Shown: positions 10,550 through 21,300 of the stretch, in pieces
Layout of the letters: each line of letters starts with the position of its first letter
How positions within the stretch are numbered: the first letter of the stretch is position 1
Position numbers and translations under genes: made by a program
NCBI RefSeq assembly: GCF_905147365.1
Contig: NC_056412.1
Span: 6,626,001 to 6,690,000, forward strand
DNA: 64,000 bases
Direction of reading: 5' to 3'
Source: Aricia agestis
Taxonomy: Eukaryota; Arthropoda; Insecta; Lepidoptera; Lycaenidae
The notes under the pieces: generated by a model
Seen by the model: only the letters and a program-made list of their open reading frames with translations
Told to the model about the DNA's origin: nothing
The model's database searches: none

Positions 10550-11210
10550 CTATACATATAAATAAAATTGGAGTGTCTGTTTGTAATATTGAAAGAACCG
10601 TTTTTTACTAAATGCATATGAATGTATATAGGGTGCAGACACCAAAACAACATTTTTTACAATTTTTGTCTGTATGTCTGTGTCTGTTTGTTTGCTCCGG
10701 CTAATTTCCGAAATGGCAGGAGCGATTTTGACGGGACTTTTTTAGGCACATAGCTGATGTAGTAAGGAATAACTTAGGCTATTTTTTAACCGACTTTTTT
10801 TTTTAATGAAATAAGGGGCAAACGAGCAAACGGGTCACCTGATGGAAAGCAACTTCCGTCGCCCATGGACACTCGCAGCATCAGAAGAGCTGCAGGTGCG
10901 TTGCCGGCCTTTTAAGAGGGAATAGGGTAATAGAGGAGGGTAGGGATGGGAAGGGAAGGGAATAGGGGAGGGTAGGGAAGGGAATAGGGTAGGGGATTGG
11001 GCCTCCGGTAAACTCACTCACTCGGCGAAACACAGCGTAAGCGCTGTTTCACGCCGGTTTTCTGTGAGAACGACTTCCGAAAAGGAGGAGGATATATTAT
11101 TATTTCACTTTTTTTATAAAGGAACCTTAAAAAGGGGATTTTTTTCTCTTTTTTATTTACTTTGTTATCACATTTTGCTGACGCGGACGAAGTCGCGGGC
11201 AACAGCTAGT
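10550..11210 (+). mobile_element. Helitron-like element HT2, split by a retroposed insert
   Basis: Starts near TCTATACATATAAATAAAAT with GGAGTGTCTGTTTGTAATAT and ends GACGAAGTCGCGGGCAACAG then CTAGT. The middle is interrupted at 10796-11068 by a SINE-like element, between AACCGACTT and CCGAAAAGGAGGAGG. The uninterrupted paralogue at 44806-45075 (minus strand) shows those two parts joined. No Rep/helicase coding sequence, so it is non-autonomous. Confidence 0.7.
10796..11068 (-). mobile_element. SINE-like element S2, copy 1
   Basis: Read on the minus strand, it runs from a head (CTCACAGAAAACCGGCGTGA, then the stem ACAGCGCTTACGCTGT) through a G/C-asymmetric CCCTACC-rich minisatellite to a 3' tail and poly(A). 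The last 110 bp or so of the tail match the 3' end of the LINE at 54746. CGACTT flanks the insert on both sides as a short target duplication. Confidence 0.7.
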
Positions 11211-11271
11211 GTTTTAATAAAAATATGTAATTTACGAAAATTGTTTTTAAGGACCGTGCTTTTAAATCTCT

Positions 11272-11484
11272 TCTATATATATAAAATTCAAAGGTGACTG
11301 ACTGATTGACATAGTGATCTATCAACGCACAGACTAAAATTTGGCATGCAGGTAGATGTTATGACGTAGGCGTCCGCTAAGAAAGAATTTTGATAAATTC
11401 CAACCCAAAGGGTTGAAATAGGGAATGAAAGTTTGTATATAATAATACTTCTTAACGCGAGCGAAGCCGCGGGCAAAAGCTCGT
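11272..11484 (+). mobile_element. Short Helitron-like element HT1, copy 2
   Basis: TCTATATATATAAAATTCAA at the left, TGGCATGCAGGTAGATGTTA in the middle, and AAGCCGCGGGCAAAAGCTCG at the right. Colinear with the copy at 2093 with small deletions. It lies 60 bp downstream of the HT2 element. Confidence 0.65.
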
Positions 11485-11721
11485 TATATATATGTGAAAA
11501 TGAAAATTTATAAATGGCGTAATTTTTATTCACTGAGTAGATTTTATAAATTACCCCCGATTTTAAGTTTAGATTTTTTATGGTTTTTAGTCTGTGATTA
11601 TTACTTGATACTTGTGATCTCTCTGTGTGGTAGTCAAGCCGCTCGTTGGAGCGGGTGCATATAAATCCAACTTTAAAGCCTACAGTAGCAATGTACAGTA
11701 GTATGTACTTTAAAGCCTACA

Positions 11722-11871
11722 GTAGGAAATTGATTCCTAGGCAGTTGACGGACCTACGTCATGTGGTCGGATTATGTCAATTCAATGTTAGCTGTGATCT
11801 GTCACCTGACCAAATTACTTAGGTCCACCATATGCCTAGGAATCAACTTCTCCGATAGTACCATCCAGCTT
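11722..11871. mobile_element. MITE family B, copy 2
   Basis: GATTCCTAGGCAGTTGACGG at the left and ATGCCTAGGAATCAACTTCT then CCGATAGTACC at the right. The left outer end has lost the GTACTATC motif. The direct repeat CTTTAAAGCCTACAGTA flanks it on both sides more loosely. Confidence 0.7.
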
Positions 11872-12119
11872 TGAAGCCTACAGTAACAATGTACCCACGT
11901 ACATTTATCAGTCATCACCCAATTATTTATAATCTCTACACGTGCCGACTCCAATACAATGTATGTTAACTGGCTATGTTTATTAAATAAATACGCTATA
12001 TCATATCAATTAAATATAATATCATGTGTTTCCCTTGTCACGTCAAAGTTGTGACATAAAATATGATAAATATTGATATCTCCAACGACACTTTCATTTT
12101 GATACAAGATAAAAATTTT

Positions 12120-12320
12120 AACAGCGGGCTGCCAAATTTTGCTGTGTTTTCTAATAAATAAATAAAATAAAATAAAAATTGTTTTATTTCTGAATAAATT
12201 TGAATCAAATATTTTCAGAATGTTGAACTACATGTTGCCTACCACCGGTTCGGGAACTAACCCGGCGAGAAGAACCGGCGTAAGAAACTCGCACGGGGCC
12301 ACTTTTTAGTAAAAAAGTGG
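12120..12320 (-). repeat. Retroposed-type fragment F8
   Basis: AATAAATAAAATAAAATAAA run, TTGTTTTATTTCTGAATAAA, then TGCCTACCACCGGTTCGGG and CGAGAAGAACCGGCGTAAGA. The same order occurs in part at 46985-47075. No protein remains. Confidence 0.5.
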
Positions 12321-13200
12321 AAAATTTGTCTTTAAAAAAAAAAAATTTACAATGTAAATAACTTAATCTATACAATATGAATACACAATTGTAAGTCACA
12401 TATAATAAATGTAGAAGCAGCCTTGCAAGCAGCCATCCTACTCCCAAGATGTGCTATCGTTTAGGAAATCTTTGACCGTATAGTGGGCTTTGGCACACAA
12501 ACGTTCTTTAATTACTTTAATAAGTATTACGACCCCGGAAGACGATTGACTTAAGTAAAATTAAGATTTATTTAATAACTGTATATTTATCTGATATTTG
12601 CCTAACGGAAAACACGATTCACTTATTTTGACTCGATAGTTATATTTTTCGAAATTATGAATCATTCTGGGGTTTTCAACAAATATCTGTTACACTTATT
12701 GAGTTACTATCATTAAATAACTTGCACTACTACAATCACACACTTTATAAAAAATGAAATATTAGTATTGTATTTAATTTTTAAGTAATCATCAAAAACA
12801 GTTTTGGGACTTACGACCTTTACTTTCGTGCTAAATTGCGGGAACCGTTATTACGCGATATTGTTCACTATTAGCTGCAGCGTAAAGCACAATGCCCTGA
12901 GCATTGAATCATGGAATCATTATATCACGATTGGAGGATAGCGGGGTGTGTAGGCGGGTTAGCGTGCTTTGATATTTTTGACAGCAGGCTCTTAATACAA
13001 AAGTTAGAGCAGAAGACGCTACTGGCATGTACAGTTAATAAATAATCGGACCAATATCCGACATATTGCACTGGTCATATCAGAATATTGACAGAGAAAT
13101 GTCTTTGACAATGGTCAAACGTCGAACAAAACTTTATGTTTACTGTAAATGCTGGTACTGCCTCTAGGGTGAAAATATTGCAGTACTTAATTTTATATCT
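12321..13200. other. Intergenic, no gene seen
   Basis: AT-rich unique sequence with short spurious frames. No repeat recurring in the window was recognised. Confidence 0.4.
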
Positions 13201-13201
13201 T

Positions 13202-13425
13202 AACGAGCTTTTGCCCGCGGTTTCGCTCGCGTTAAGAAGTATTATTATATACAAAATTTCATCTCCTATTTTAACCCCTTGGAGGTGGGATTGATCAAAA
13301 TTCTTTCTTAGCGGATGCCTACGACATAACATCTACCTGCATGCCAAATTTCAGCCCGATCCGTCCAGTGGTTATGGCTGTGCGTTGATAGATCACTATG
13401 TCAATCAGTCAGTCACCTTTGAGTT
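13202..13425 (-). mobile_element. Short Helitron-like element HT1, copy 3
   Basis: Minus-strand copy: the + strand begins ACGAGCTTTTGCCCGCGGTT and ends CAGTCAGTCACCTTTGAGTT. It contains the complement of GCATGCAGGTAGATGTTATG. It runs directly into a family F6 fragment. Confidence 0.65.
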
Positions 13426-13578
13426 GTTTTAAAATCTCGAAAGCGGCTCCAACGATTTTCATGAAATTTAGCATATAAGTGGTTAGGATAAATCGATCTA
13501 GCTAGGAATCATTTTTAGAAAATGTCATTTTTATCGTGTTTTATCGAATACAAAGCTCGGTCAAATAGGTAGTATAAT
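13426..13578 (+). mobile_element. Interspersed repeat F6, copy 2
   Basis: GGCTCCAACGATTTTCATGA, GATAAATCGATCTAGCTAGG and CAAAGCTCGGTCAAATAGGT match the copies at 584 and 44571. It adjoins HT1 with no spacer; the two may form one longer composite. Confidence 0.6.
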
Positions 13579-15221
13579 ATTATGTATCCTATTATTTAAT
13601 ACCAATAATTACATCGTAATTAAAACCAGAGCATATGTGACCGTGACTTGTACGTATTCAGGGGCCAATTGGGTGTGTTTTTGTACGTGTTTTGTTCACA
13701 ATCTGTGGAGATCAACAGATGGCGCCCGCGCACCGTATGGCGGCACCATGCTCATGATTCTGGCAATTTCCCTGTCTCCCTCATATTCAGAGTTATTTTA
13801 CCCCAGTTACTTTGAGAGTGAATCTTATGTTGTTCGCGTTAAGAGCCTGTTAGAAGTGGAGCTGTATTGCAGTTTATCTGCCTCTCCATAATAAAACAAA
13901 CTCAAGAGTAAATTTATGTTTTTACAAAAGATGCCGTCGGAACGATTACATCGAACATTATGTCAGGTTGCCGATTGCGATGACAACGTTCGAAAAAAAA
14001 TCTCATATTGTTACCAAAAACTCATATTTTTATACACGATTTTCGCTGTCTTCATTTAAAATTACACATTAACTCTGTTGATTTCGTATAGATCGCGCAA
14101 AAGTAATAAGATTACTGGTAGGTACACGTTGGTACAGTAAGCAAACAATAACACAGGAGCATAATATTTTGATCGTCTTGTACCAATACCAACTTGCCTC
14201 ATTACTAATTTACGAATAGTCTCACCAAAGAGTTACCTTCAATTTTTGAGGAGCGATCTTAGTGTTTTGCGCGATCTTTATAAGAAGTTGTCTTACATTT
14301 TGTAGTTGAGATTAGACGATATTGACAGCTAAGTATCAAGACATCACGGAAACTATAAATTAATAATATCTACAAATAAATCAATGTCCACAATCACTGT
14401 ACATCAGTACTTACAATAATAATAGGCGTTACTTAAAACATATTAAACGATTATTATTTGTATAATAAAAATTAATAATTATTATCATAAGTTAAATACT
14501 ATTGTTAGATTTTTTCGTTTCGCGACAACCTAATGGGATTCAATAATAATTTTTATATTAACGTAAGATGAAAATTTCTCTAAAATCTGTCTAGTTTTGA
14601 AGCATGAATGCAAGAGTTAATTGGAAATTAATTTATTCGGTGTGGACTCATACAGACTTTTCTGTACTGGATACAAATCGTTTAGTGTGTGCACCTTCAA
14701 CTTCATGCATAGCTTTCGATCAACTATCGGCTGAATAAAAGTCTGCAGTCTACGGGGGCTCTAAATGTTCTCCCAAAAATAAATCAGGTCTAAATCTAAA
14801 CTAAATTTAGACCTGTTTTATTTCTATTGTTGTAGAACACCGTCCATCGCCCCTAGAGGCTAGAACACTATATATTATTATCCTTATAGATTCCAAAAGC
14901 GATGAAATGGTAGGCAATATAACAATACATGAAAGTCCTTGAATCGCTGACAGTCATGTTACCAGGTAATGACATCTTATCAGTCTGTTACTAATGATTA
15001 TAAGCCTGAACTAGATTTTACAAGATGTTTATAATACCTTTACAACACGCAGACGATAAATTAGATCAAATATACCGGTTGCCAGTTTATTCGTACTTTC
15101 GTTTAAATATTTTTTTTTACTATAGAAGCAGAGAAAAATTAAACTCTTATATTTTGTTTATTTGCGACTTTTCCTCTTTAGGGTCAGATTACACTTGAGA
15201 GTTGAGAGAAACCAAGCCATA
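13579..15221. other. Intergenic, no gene seen
   Basis: Mostly unique DNA. An 84-codon frame at 13637-13891 shows no domain I recognise and I do not call it. A small inverted repeat around AATCAGGTCTAAATC/GATTTAGAC-like sequence lies at about 14785-14820. Confidence 0.4.
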
Positions 15222-15418
15222 TTAAGCCCGGCCGCACAGTGTCCTAATTCTGATCAGAAACAGTTGAATTTCGCCGGACCGCCATCCACCCCGCACACTA
15301 TCCGAAATATCCTTCCGGCGAGTTCGAGCTCACACGGCTCAGTACAAAATGTAAGAGACAGCTCGGACGTTCAACTGTTTCTGATCAGAAATTTCGGACA
15401 ATGTGCGGCCGGGCTTAA
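15222..15418. mobile_element. TTAA-flanked palindromic MITE, piggyBac-like
   Basis: TTAA is followed by GCCCGGCCGCACA at the left, and TGTGCGGCCGGGC precedes TTAA at the right. Inner arms share CTGATCAGAAACAGTTGAA. TTAA target sites with short inverted ends are characteristic of piggyBac-type non-autonomous elements. No transposase. A 92-codon frame crossing it is incidental. Confidence 0.75.
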
Positions 15419-15441
15419 GGACAAGTACATCCTTAAATAGT

Positions 15442-15518
15442 TATACAGGATGTAACAAAAATAAGTGATAATACTTTAGGGTGTGTACGTGTTCCTTGTA
15501 GAGAGTTCACTGTGAAAT
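15442..15518 (+). mobile_element. MITE family A, copy 3, left arm only
   Basis: GGATGTAACAAAAATAAGTG through GTAGAGAGTTCACTGTGAAA, then an abrupt switch to a Helitron-like HT2 fragment. The right arm is absent, so this is a breakpoint or truncation. Confidence 0.75.
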
Positions 15519-15640
15519 GTTGTTTTGGTGTATGTAGCGTATATAGATTTATATGCATGTAGTAAAAAACGGTTCTTTCAATATTACAAACAGACACTTC
15601 AATTTTATTTATATGTGTAGTATGTGTAGTATAGATAATC
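15519..15640 (-). mobile_element. Helitron-like HT2, 5'-end fragment
   Basis: On the minus strand this matches the first 110 bp or so of the element at 10550: the + strand shows ATGCATGTAGTAAAAAACGG, then TTCTTTCAATATTACAAACA and AATTTTATTTATATGTGTAG. It is joined to the broken end of MITE A copy 3. Confidence 0.65.
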
Positions 15641-16135
15641 AGACTTACTACTTTTTCAATATTTCCATTTTGAGTATTTTCGATGTGATAGTCCCTTAAA
15701 TATGGGTTATCTCTTCCTTAAGGTCGATAGTCTAATTCCCTTCGTTATAATCTTAGTTAAATACAAATTATGTAATTTCGGCTGATAAGAAATTACATAA
15801 TGATTTCTCATCGGTGTTCGTTTTGTTCTTTTATATTTTATACATAATATCTATATGCAACGCGATAAATAGGTAGTTTGCTGTTTCTTTGACCCTGTGA
15901 ACTTTGAATGTACGAATCTTTATCAATTCATTTATTTTAAGGGTCATTGAATTCATTTGGCCAATTTGTGCTACGAGTGCTCGTATTCATGTTTATTAAA
16001 CAGATCAGAGAAAGTTCAAAAAAATATTTGCATCATTATTATCTTATATCATATTAGATGTAACCGTTTTATCTCTAGAGATGGTCTCTGCAATAGTTTT
16101 TGCAATCATTGATTGGATACATTCGGGTAATCATT

Positions 16136-16480
16136 TTTTTTTTTTTTATGAAATAAGGGGGCAAACGAGCAAACGGGTTACCTGATGGAAAGCAACTTCC
16201 GTCGCCCATGGACACTCGCAGCATCAGAAGAGCTGCAAGTGCGTTGCCGGCCTTTTAAGAGGGAATAGGGTAATAGGGGAGGGTAGGGAAGGGAAGGGAA
16301 GGGAAAAGTTGAGGGTAGGGAAGGGAATAGGGTAGGGGTTAGGGGATTGGGCCTCCGGTAAACTCACTCACTCGGCGAAACACAGCGCAAGCGCTGTTTC
16401 ACGTCGGTTTTCTGTGAGAACGTGGTATTTATCCGGTCGAGCCGGCCCATTTGTGCCGAAGCATGGCTCTCCCACGTATA
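16136..16480 (-). mobile_element. SINE-like element S2, copy 2
   Basis: The longer of two copies. On the minus strand: head GTGGGAGAGCCATGCTTCGG, GGGCCGGCTCGACCGGATAA, a hairpin ACAGCGCTTGCGCTGT, a CCCTA/CCCTTCC minisatellite, a 110-bp tail shared with LINE 3' ends, and poly(A). AATCATT flanks both sides (16129-16135 and 16481-16487), a 7-bp target duplication. No coding capacity. Confidence 0.75.
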
Positions 16481-16490
16481 AATCATTATC

Positions 16491-17010
16491 ATCCCACGTA
16501 TCAATCTTCATTTTCTTTTTCATATTATATAATTTTTTTTCTACATGGATGGACTTTCAATTATTATTTTTCCTCATCTAACAACCAGATCAGATTTAAA
16601 TTTTATTTTCAGTCATTCATTTTGTAGATTTCTGTCTGTCCGCTTCTCGCCAGTCCTGACACACTACGACTTTTATCTATTGCCTATATCTATGTTACTA
16701 TGTACCAGGCAATAATATAGGCAATGTTTACTATAAAGCTCCTCGCATGAGAGGAGAAGATTATCATATACGTCATTCTAATCCCCGAACACGTGGATGC
16801 TATGAAAAAGTGCTTATTCAGTTTCGTACGTTAGAATATCCCGAAGCGTCCGTTTTTTGCGTTCCCATGAACCCTGTGACAATGGAGTTAACCTTTCAAA
16901 GACGAAGATCCACGCAAGAATAAATATTGCGCAACAATGGGGTAGCTTCTTTGACTTTTGGTGCACTCTTGTAAGCGAATGGTCTTGATACTTCGAAGAT
17001 ATCATTTTAT
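16491..17010. other. Intergenic, no gene seen
   Basis: Unique AT-rich DNA. A short GCAATA-containing inverted repeat near 16680-16715 (TATTGCCTATAT/ATATAGGCAAT) is the only structure seen. Confidence 0.4.
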
Positions 17011-17013
17011 ATC

Positions 17014-17112
17014 TTAGGGTGAAGCCAAACGAGCATAATAATTATGCTCGTTTGGCTTCGGCTTATTTTGTGAGTCGTAAATATTTTTACATACAAATCA
17101 TGACTCACAAAA
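17014..17112. mobile_element. MITE end with 39-bp perfect palindrome
   Basis: AGGGTGAAGCCAAACGAGCA is followed at once by its own inverted copy; arms of 19 bases around one A span 17021-17059. TTTTGTGAGTCGTAAATATT and ATGACTCACAAAATTTTATG follow as a second inverted pair. The same end without the inverted copy occurs at 8168-8200 (GTGAGGCCAAACGAGCGTAA, TTTTGTGAGTCATGAG), so the palindrome is an added inversion. Confidence 0.65.
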
Positions 17113-19370
17113 TTTTATGGACATATTATTTCATAAGAATGAATAACATTATTTACGTGTTACACTACAATTACAAGTGTTGTAGAATAATTTTTTGCAT
17201 TTTTTTGCAACAAATTATAATTAAAGATTCGACTATTATTATTATGATCAAAATTCGTCCAGATAATAATTTAATGTTACAAATATAATATAGTAATTTA
17301 AGTGATTTAATTATATTTGAACACATAAAAGTACAACTTCAACTATCAAGAACATCCAGTATCCTACAAGCCCCTGCACAACAATAGCTATTCGAGCTCC
17401 TAACGGACTTTTTGATGCGACGATCAGGGTCCTTCCTACAGTCCATTCAGATTTCCTTTACCCGTTACAGAAACTTTATATCAGTGCCATAAAGATCATT
17501 ATCCTTGTAGATACTCTGAGGTAAATTAGTAAACGAACTACTTATATTCTAAGGCTAAACCTACCTGTACATTAATTTACCTTTATAATAAAATATTATG
17601 TTCGCATGTAAAGTGCGTATTGTATAGCAAGAGAATTTATCCTATACCTAGGCTATACGTTAAACTATTTAAGGTTGGTAAAACGCCTCCATATAGGTGT
17701 TATTTTGCTGAAATTCTAACAAAAAATATATTTTATCGTAAAAGTTAAAAGAGAAAAAAGTTCGTATAATGTATATGTATTTACCCCTTTCATAAATCTT
17801 ACCTTTAACCTAACTTTTCTGATGAATCATGACACTGTAAATAACACTATTATAGAAACCAAAGGCGAAAAAGAGGTCCATTTATAACGTTCAATTAACT
17901 TTGCCCGAGTCACAACGAATCTTGCTTCTCGCCGAAACATTTCCAATATCCTTTCACGTGCGTCTAAAATACTAATTACAGAGAGCTGCCTGACGAATGA
18001 ACCGGAAAATATTTAAATAGAGCCCAAAACATGGAAGCGGTAGCCGTAAAATATGGATAAAAAAAAGGAAAAAAATATGAATGCGGAAACTAACCGTGTG
18101 TGGAACGAAGCAAGAAAATACATTTAAACTTCAAGATTGCTGACATTCCTTATTTTGTTTGCGACTTAAGTTGATTTATCGTTAAATAAAATAAAATAAA
18201 AACTAAATGAATAAACGTACGAATTACGATAAAATGTGACATTTGTACGTTTAGCTAACGAACTGCTGATAGGCCTTGAGTATTTTGAATGTAATAATTA
18301 TCTCGTGACTTCTAAAATATTGAGATTACTTGATACATCCGAAGACAGTGCAAAATATTCAGAATCATGAATCATGAACACTGAAACATTTACCGACTGT
18401 ATTATTATCATTGACATTTATACTTACTCATGTTACCAATTTTAGTATGCATTTTGAAGAATGCATTTTTAAGACTGTCCGCGCTGTTTTAGTCCATTCA
18501 AGAGAAATAGCTGATAAATTACCATAAACGGTTGACAAGGTTGAGATGCCTTCCGATATTGAGGAGGGAAGAATTTTATCAGGCATCTAATTGTAGCAGA
18601 TAATGAGATGTGAGTCAAATATCTCGCGATGAACTTGATCCCGAATGGTAATCAGGCGGCGTTTGTTCCCGTTCCTTTAAAACTTTTTTTTGGGGTAACG
18701 GCGGCGCATTACAATCACAATGCCCTTACCGTTAACGGTTCGAACGGGCCCAGTTTCACCATGCTTTGCCACGTTTTTTCAAGACACTTTAAAAAAGTAA
18801 AATCTATTGTGAGTAGATAAAATATTAATGGAAAATAAACGTGAATTTATACTTATATACAAGAGTTTTAACAAAAAATTTCATTTTTAATGTGATCTTA
18901 ATTCATATTTACTCAAAACTTTCTTAAATACTTTTATCATTATTTAATCTCCTCAAAATACCTATGAAAAATACTTACTTACTTGTAATAACTTACTTGT
19001 TTTATCTATTAAGATTTTAATGCTTTAAATCTTTAATCCAAATCAGTAAAAAATATTAATAATGGAACTGCAGTTTAACTATAGATTAGGTAGCCGTGGT
19101 TGCTCCAGCGGCTCTAACAAAGAGAATGGCGTTAACTGTATAGTAATTTGGCTGCATTAGCATAGGGGTTTGTTTCTGAGGGGTATGGGTTCGGTATTCA
19201 TGAGATTACCCTATTAGTTCGATTGGTATCATTGAATATCGGATTTGCCTTAAATTTCTTATAAAATAAATTAGTTCATAATGAAACAAGGCGTGAATTA
19301 AATCGTTTAATAAATTATTCAACATTATTCACTAACATCACAATATTATTTGAAGGCACTAAGTATACAT
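17113..19370. other. Intergenic, 3' side of the bHLH gene
   Basis: AT-rich, mostly unique sequence with no recognised repeat family and no supported gene. A GC-richer island at about 18640-18770 includes GGTAACGGCGGCGCATTACA and CGTTAACGGTTCGAACGGG. It could be regulatory, but nothing in it is diagnostic. Confidence 0.4.
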
Positions 19371-19376
19371 TTTATT
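19371..19376 (-). terminator. Candidate poly(A) signal for the bHLH gene
   Basis: TTTATT on the + strand is AATAAA on the minus strand, about 390 bases beyond the stop codon of the bHLH gene. It is the nearest canonical signal I found downstream. AT-rich DNA makes chance matches likely. Confidence 0.35.
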
Positions 19377-19762
19377 AACAGTTGGCCTTTTTTTCGCAAA
19401 ATTATACAGTTTATGTAGGTTTCTATAAAGTAAGAATGTTAAATAAAATATACAATCTCTTTAATCTACAATGTGCTATTTTAAAATTTTATCTACGTTG
19501 CTTTTATAAGTTTTAAGTCGATTAAGTTTAATTTAAAAATAAACTAGGCTTATACTGTTATCATTATGCAACTAAACAACATTAAAACTAAGATTATCAT
19601 TTCTAGTTTATGGCATACGTTACATTACGTAGAATGACCGTTAAAGAACACCTTGCGTTTGCTTCGAGTACACACTTTGGTTCCAACAGCTGTATGTTTT
19701 ATGCATTGAATTATACATTACTTATCATTAAATTATGTGTAATTAAACTTATAAACTATACA

Positions 19763-20968
19763 TTAATTGGTCTTAGAAATAATACGAGATTGCTTAGTCT
19801 TCTCTTGCCACCATTTTAGAGTTTCCTCAAATTGTTCCCTATCTTCAGGAGTCACTTGGATATCTGGAAGCTCTTTTTTTAGTTCAATGTCATTATACTG
19901 CTGATCTTCAACAAAATTTGTTTCCTCTTTGAGTTTGTATTGACTTTGATTTAGAATTAAATCAGGATTGATAGACTCTAGTACTAAGTCTTGCTCTTCA
20001 GCGAAACAATTTATCTGTTGATCAATTGAATGTGCATATTTAACTTCAAAGTCCTCTTCATTTACGGCCGCATCGCTTTCTATACAATAGCTTTGTTCTG
20101 GTATAAGGCTGAATTGTTCTGCTGAATTAGGAAAAGGGAAACTGCTGCCTAACACATTTGAATGAATATCTTCCTGACCGAGTAGATCTGACGATGGTGT
20201 CAGTGGTTGACCGTTGCCATCTTCTTCTTCATATAGATGTGGTGAAACTAACTGGAACGTTTCGGCCGCAGGTAGACCCAAATAATGCTGATGAGAGATA
20301 TGATGCATGGATCCGTCCAACTCGTCTTCATCTAGATCATCGTCGTCCATCGGTGGGGAGTTTATAGAATAATAGTTTCGCTCTTGACTAGTTTCTCTTG
20401 GAGATGATGAAGCAGGAGATGGAAACGATTCCAAAGACGGACGCATCTGATTTTCTTTGTCATAATTGTTGTTGTGACCGATATTTAACAAACTTTCTAG
20501 ATTTCGTATGTATTCTACGGCCATCCGCAACGTTTCCACTTTACTTAACTTTTTGTTAGATCCTCTGTTAGAATTGGCATTCTCGAACGCTGCAGCCACT
20601 TCATCCGGTATGTGTCTACGTAGCGCGGCAAATCCGTCGTTAACTTGTCGCACTCTGTTTCTTTCCCGCGCATTTCGTCGTGCCACGGCTAGCGGTGTCG
20701 GAGATCTCGCTTCATCTGGAACGTTTTCTCTTTGACGAGGTCGCTTCGGTGCAGCACTAAAGTTACTACAATCACTAGGACTAATCTGTGACGTCACGGA
20801 AATCGTGTCGGGCGGAGATAAGGCTTTCTTCTTTCGCACTATGACGAATTCACGTCGCACATTGTTTATATCATTATTAACTATGTTTGCATTATTGTTC
20901 ACAGACTCTTGAAGCACTTGCGTTTTCAGGGGTGAGTTACGGAACACGACAACGCCAATGGAACTCAT
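19763..20968 (-). CDS. ase: Achaete-scute family bHLH transcription factor, Asense-like
   Basis: Intronless 401-residue protein, as expected for insect achaete-scute genes. Residues 96-162 form the bHLH: basic region RRNARERNRVRQVN (97-110), helix 1 with GFAALRRHIP, a loop with AAFENANSNRG, and helix 2 with KKLSKVETLRMAVEYIRNLE (139-158). The loop and the SKVETLRMAVEYIR helix resemble Drosophila Asense more than Achaete, Scute or L'sc as I remember them, so orthology is likely but not proven. The middle is acidic and Ser/Pro-rich (DDDDLDEDELDG, 208-219). The C-terminus has FEETLKWWQEKT (380-391), recalling the conserved WQE-type tail of the family. These proteins pair with Daughterless and bind E-boxes; Asense marks neural precursors. 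The start is the first ATG, preceded by AACATTAAA. No other family member is in the window. Confidence 0.93.
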   Translation of the reverse strand: MSSIGVVVFRNSPLKTQVLQESVNNNANIVNNDINNVRREFVIVRKKKALSPPDTISVTSQISPSDCSNFSAAPKRPRQRENVPDEARSPTPLAVARRNARERNRVRQVNDGFAALRRHIPDEVAAAFENANSNRGSNKKLSKVETLRMAVEYIRNLESLLNIGHNNNYDKENQMRPSLESFPSPASSSPRETSQERNYYSINSPPMDDDDLDEDELDGSMHHISHQHYLGLPAAETFQLVSPHLYEEEDGNGQPLTPSSDLLGQEDIHSNVLGSSFPFPNSAEQFSLIPEQSYCIESDAAVNEEDFEVKYAHSIDQQINCFAEEQDLVLESINPDLILNQSQYKLKEETNFVEDQQYNDIELKKELPDIQVTPEDREQFEETLKWWQEKTKQSRIISKTN

Positions 20969-21300
20969 TTTAATGTTTCCTTTTCACATATTACTGACGC
21001 GACTTTATCGAGTTTGATCTCATTTACTAGGCTGGATCACATGAGTTGAGCACTGTTAGAATGATATAATATTAGGTGGCGTCAGGGCGCCAGCCACCGC
21101 GGGAATGGCGCGTGCCGTTCAGCCACACCTGGGGTGGGTCGCGGATAGCGGGGGGATCAACAGGGGTAGTACTTACGTTTACTAGTTGCACACATGCCCT
21201 TTTCAAAAGGGCGGGAAAGAAGTGGAGTCGCTGTTCTACTTTTTATTTTTTAGTGATATCATCGGACGGATGCGAGACTGTTCGCAACCTATAAAATCTA
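20969..21300 (-). promoter_or_regulatory. Putative proximal promoter of the bHLH gene
   Basis: The 330 bp upstream of the start codon include a GC-rich part at 21075-21230, unlike the AT-rich surroundings. Visible sites: CACATG at 21038-21043 and 21191-21196, CACCTG (CAGGTG on the gene strand) at 21126-21131, and CGCGTG (CACGCG) at 21109-21114. Proneural/Daughterless dimers bind E-boxes, and Hairy-type repressors are known to use CACGCG. TATTATAT on the gene strand at about 21064-21072 could serve as a TATA box about 100 bases before the ATG. Function is inferred from motifs only. Confidence 0.4.
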
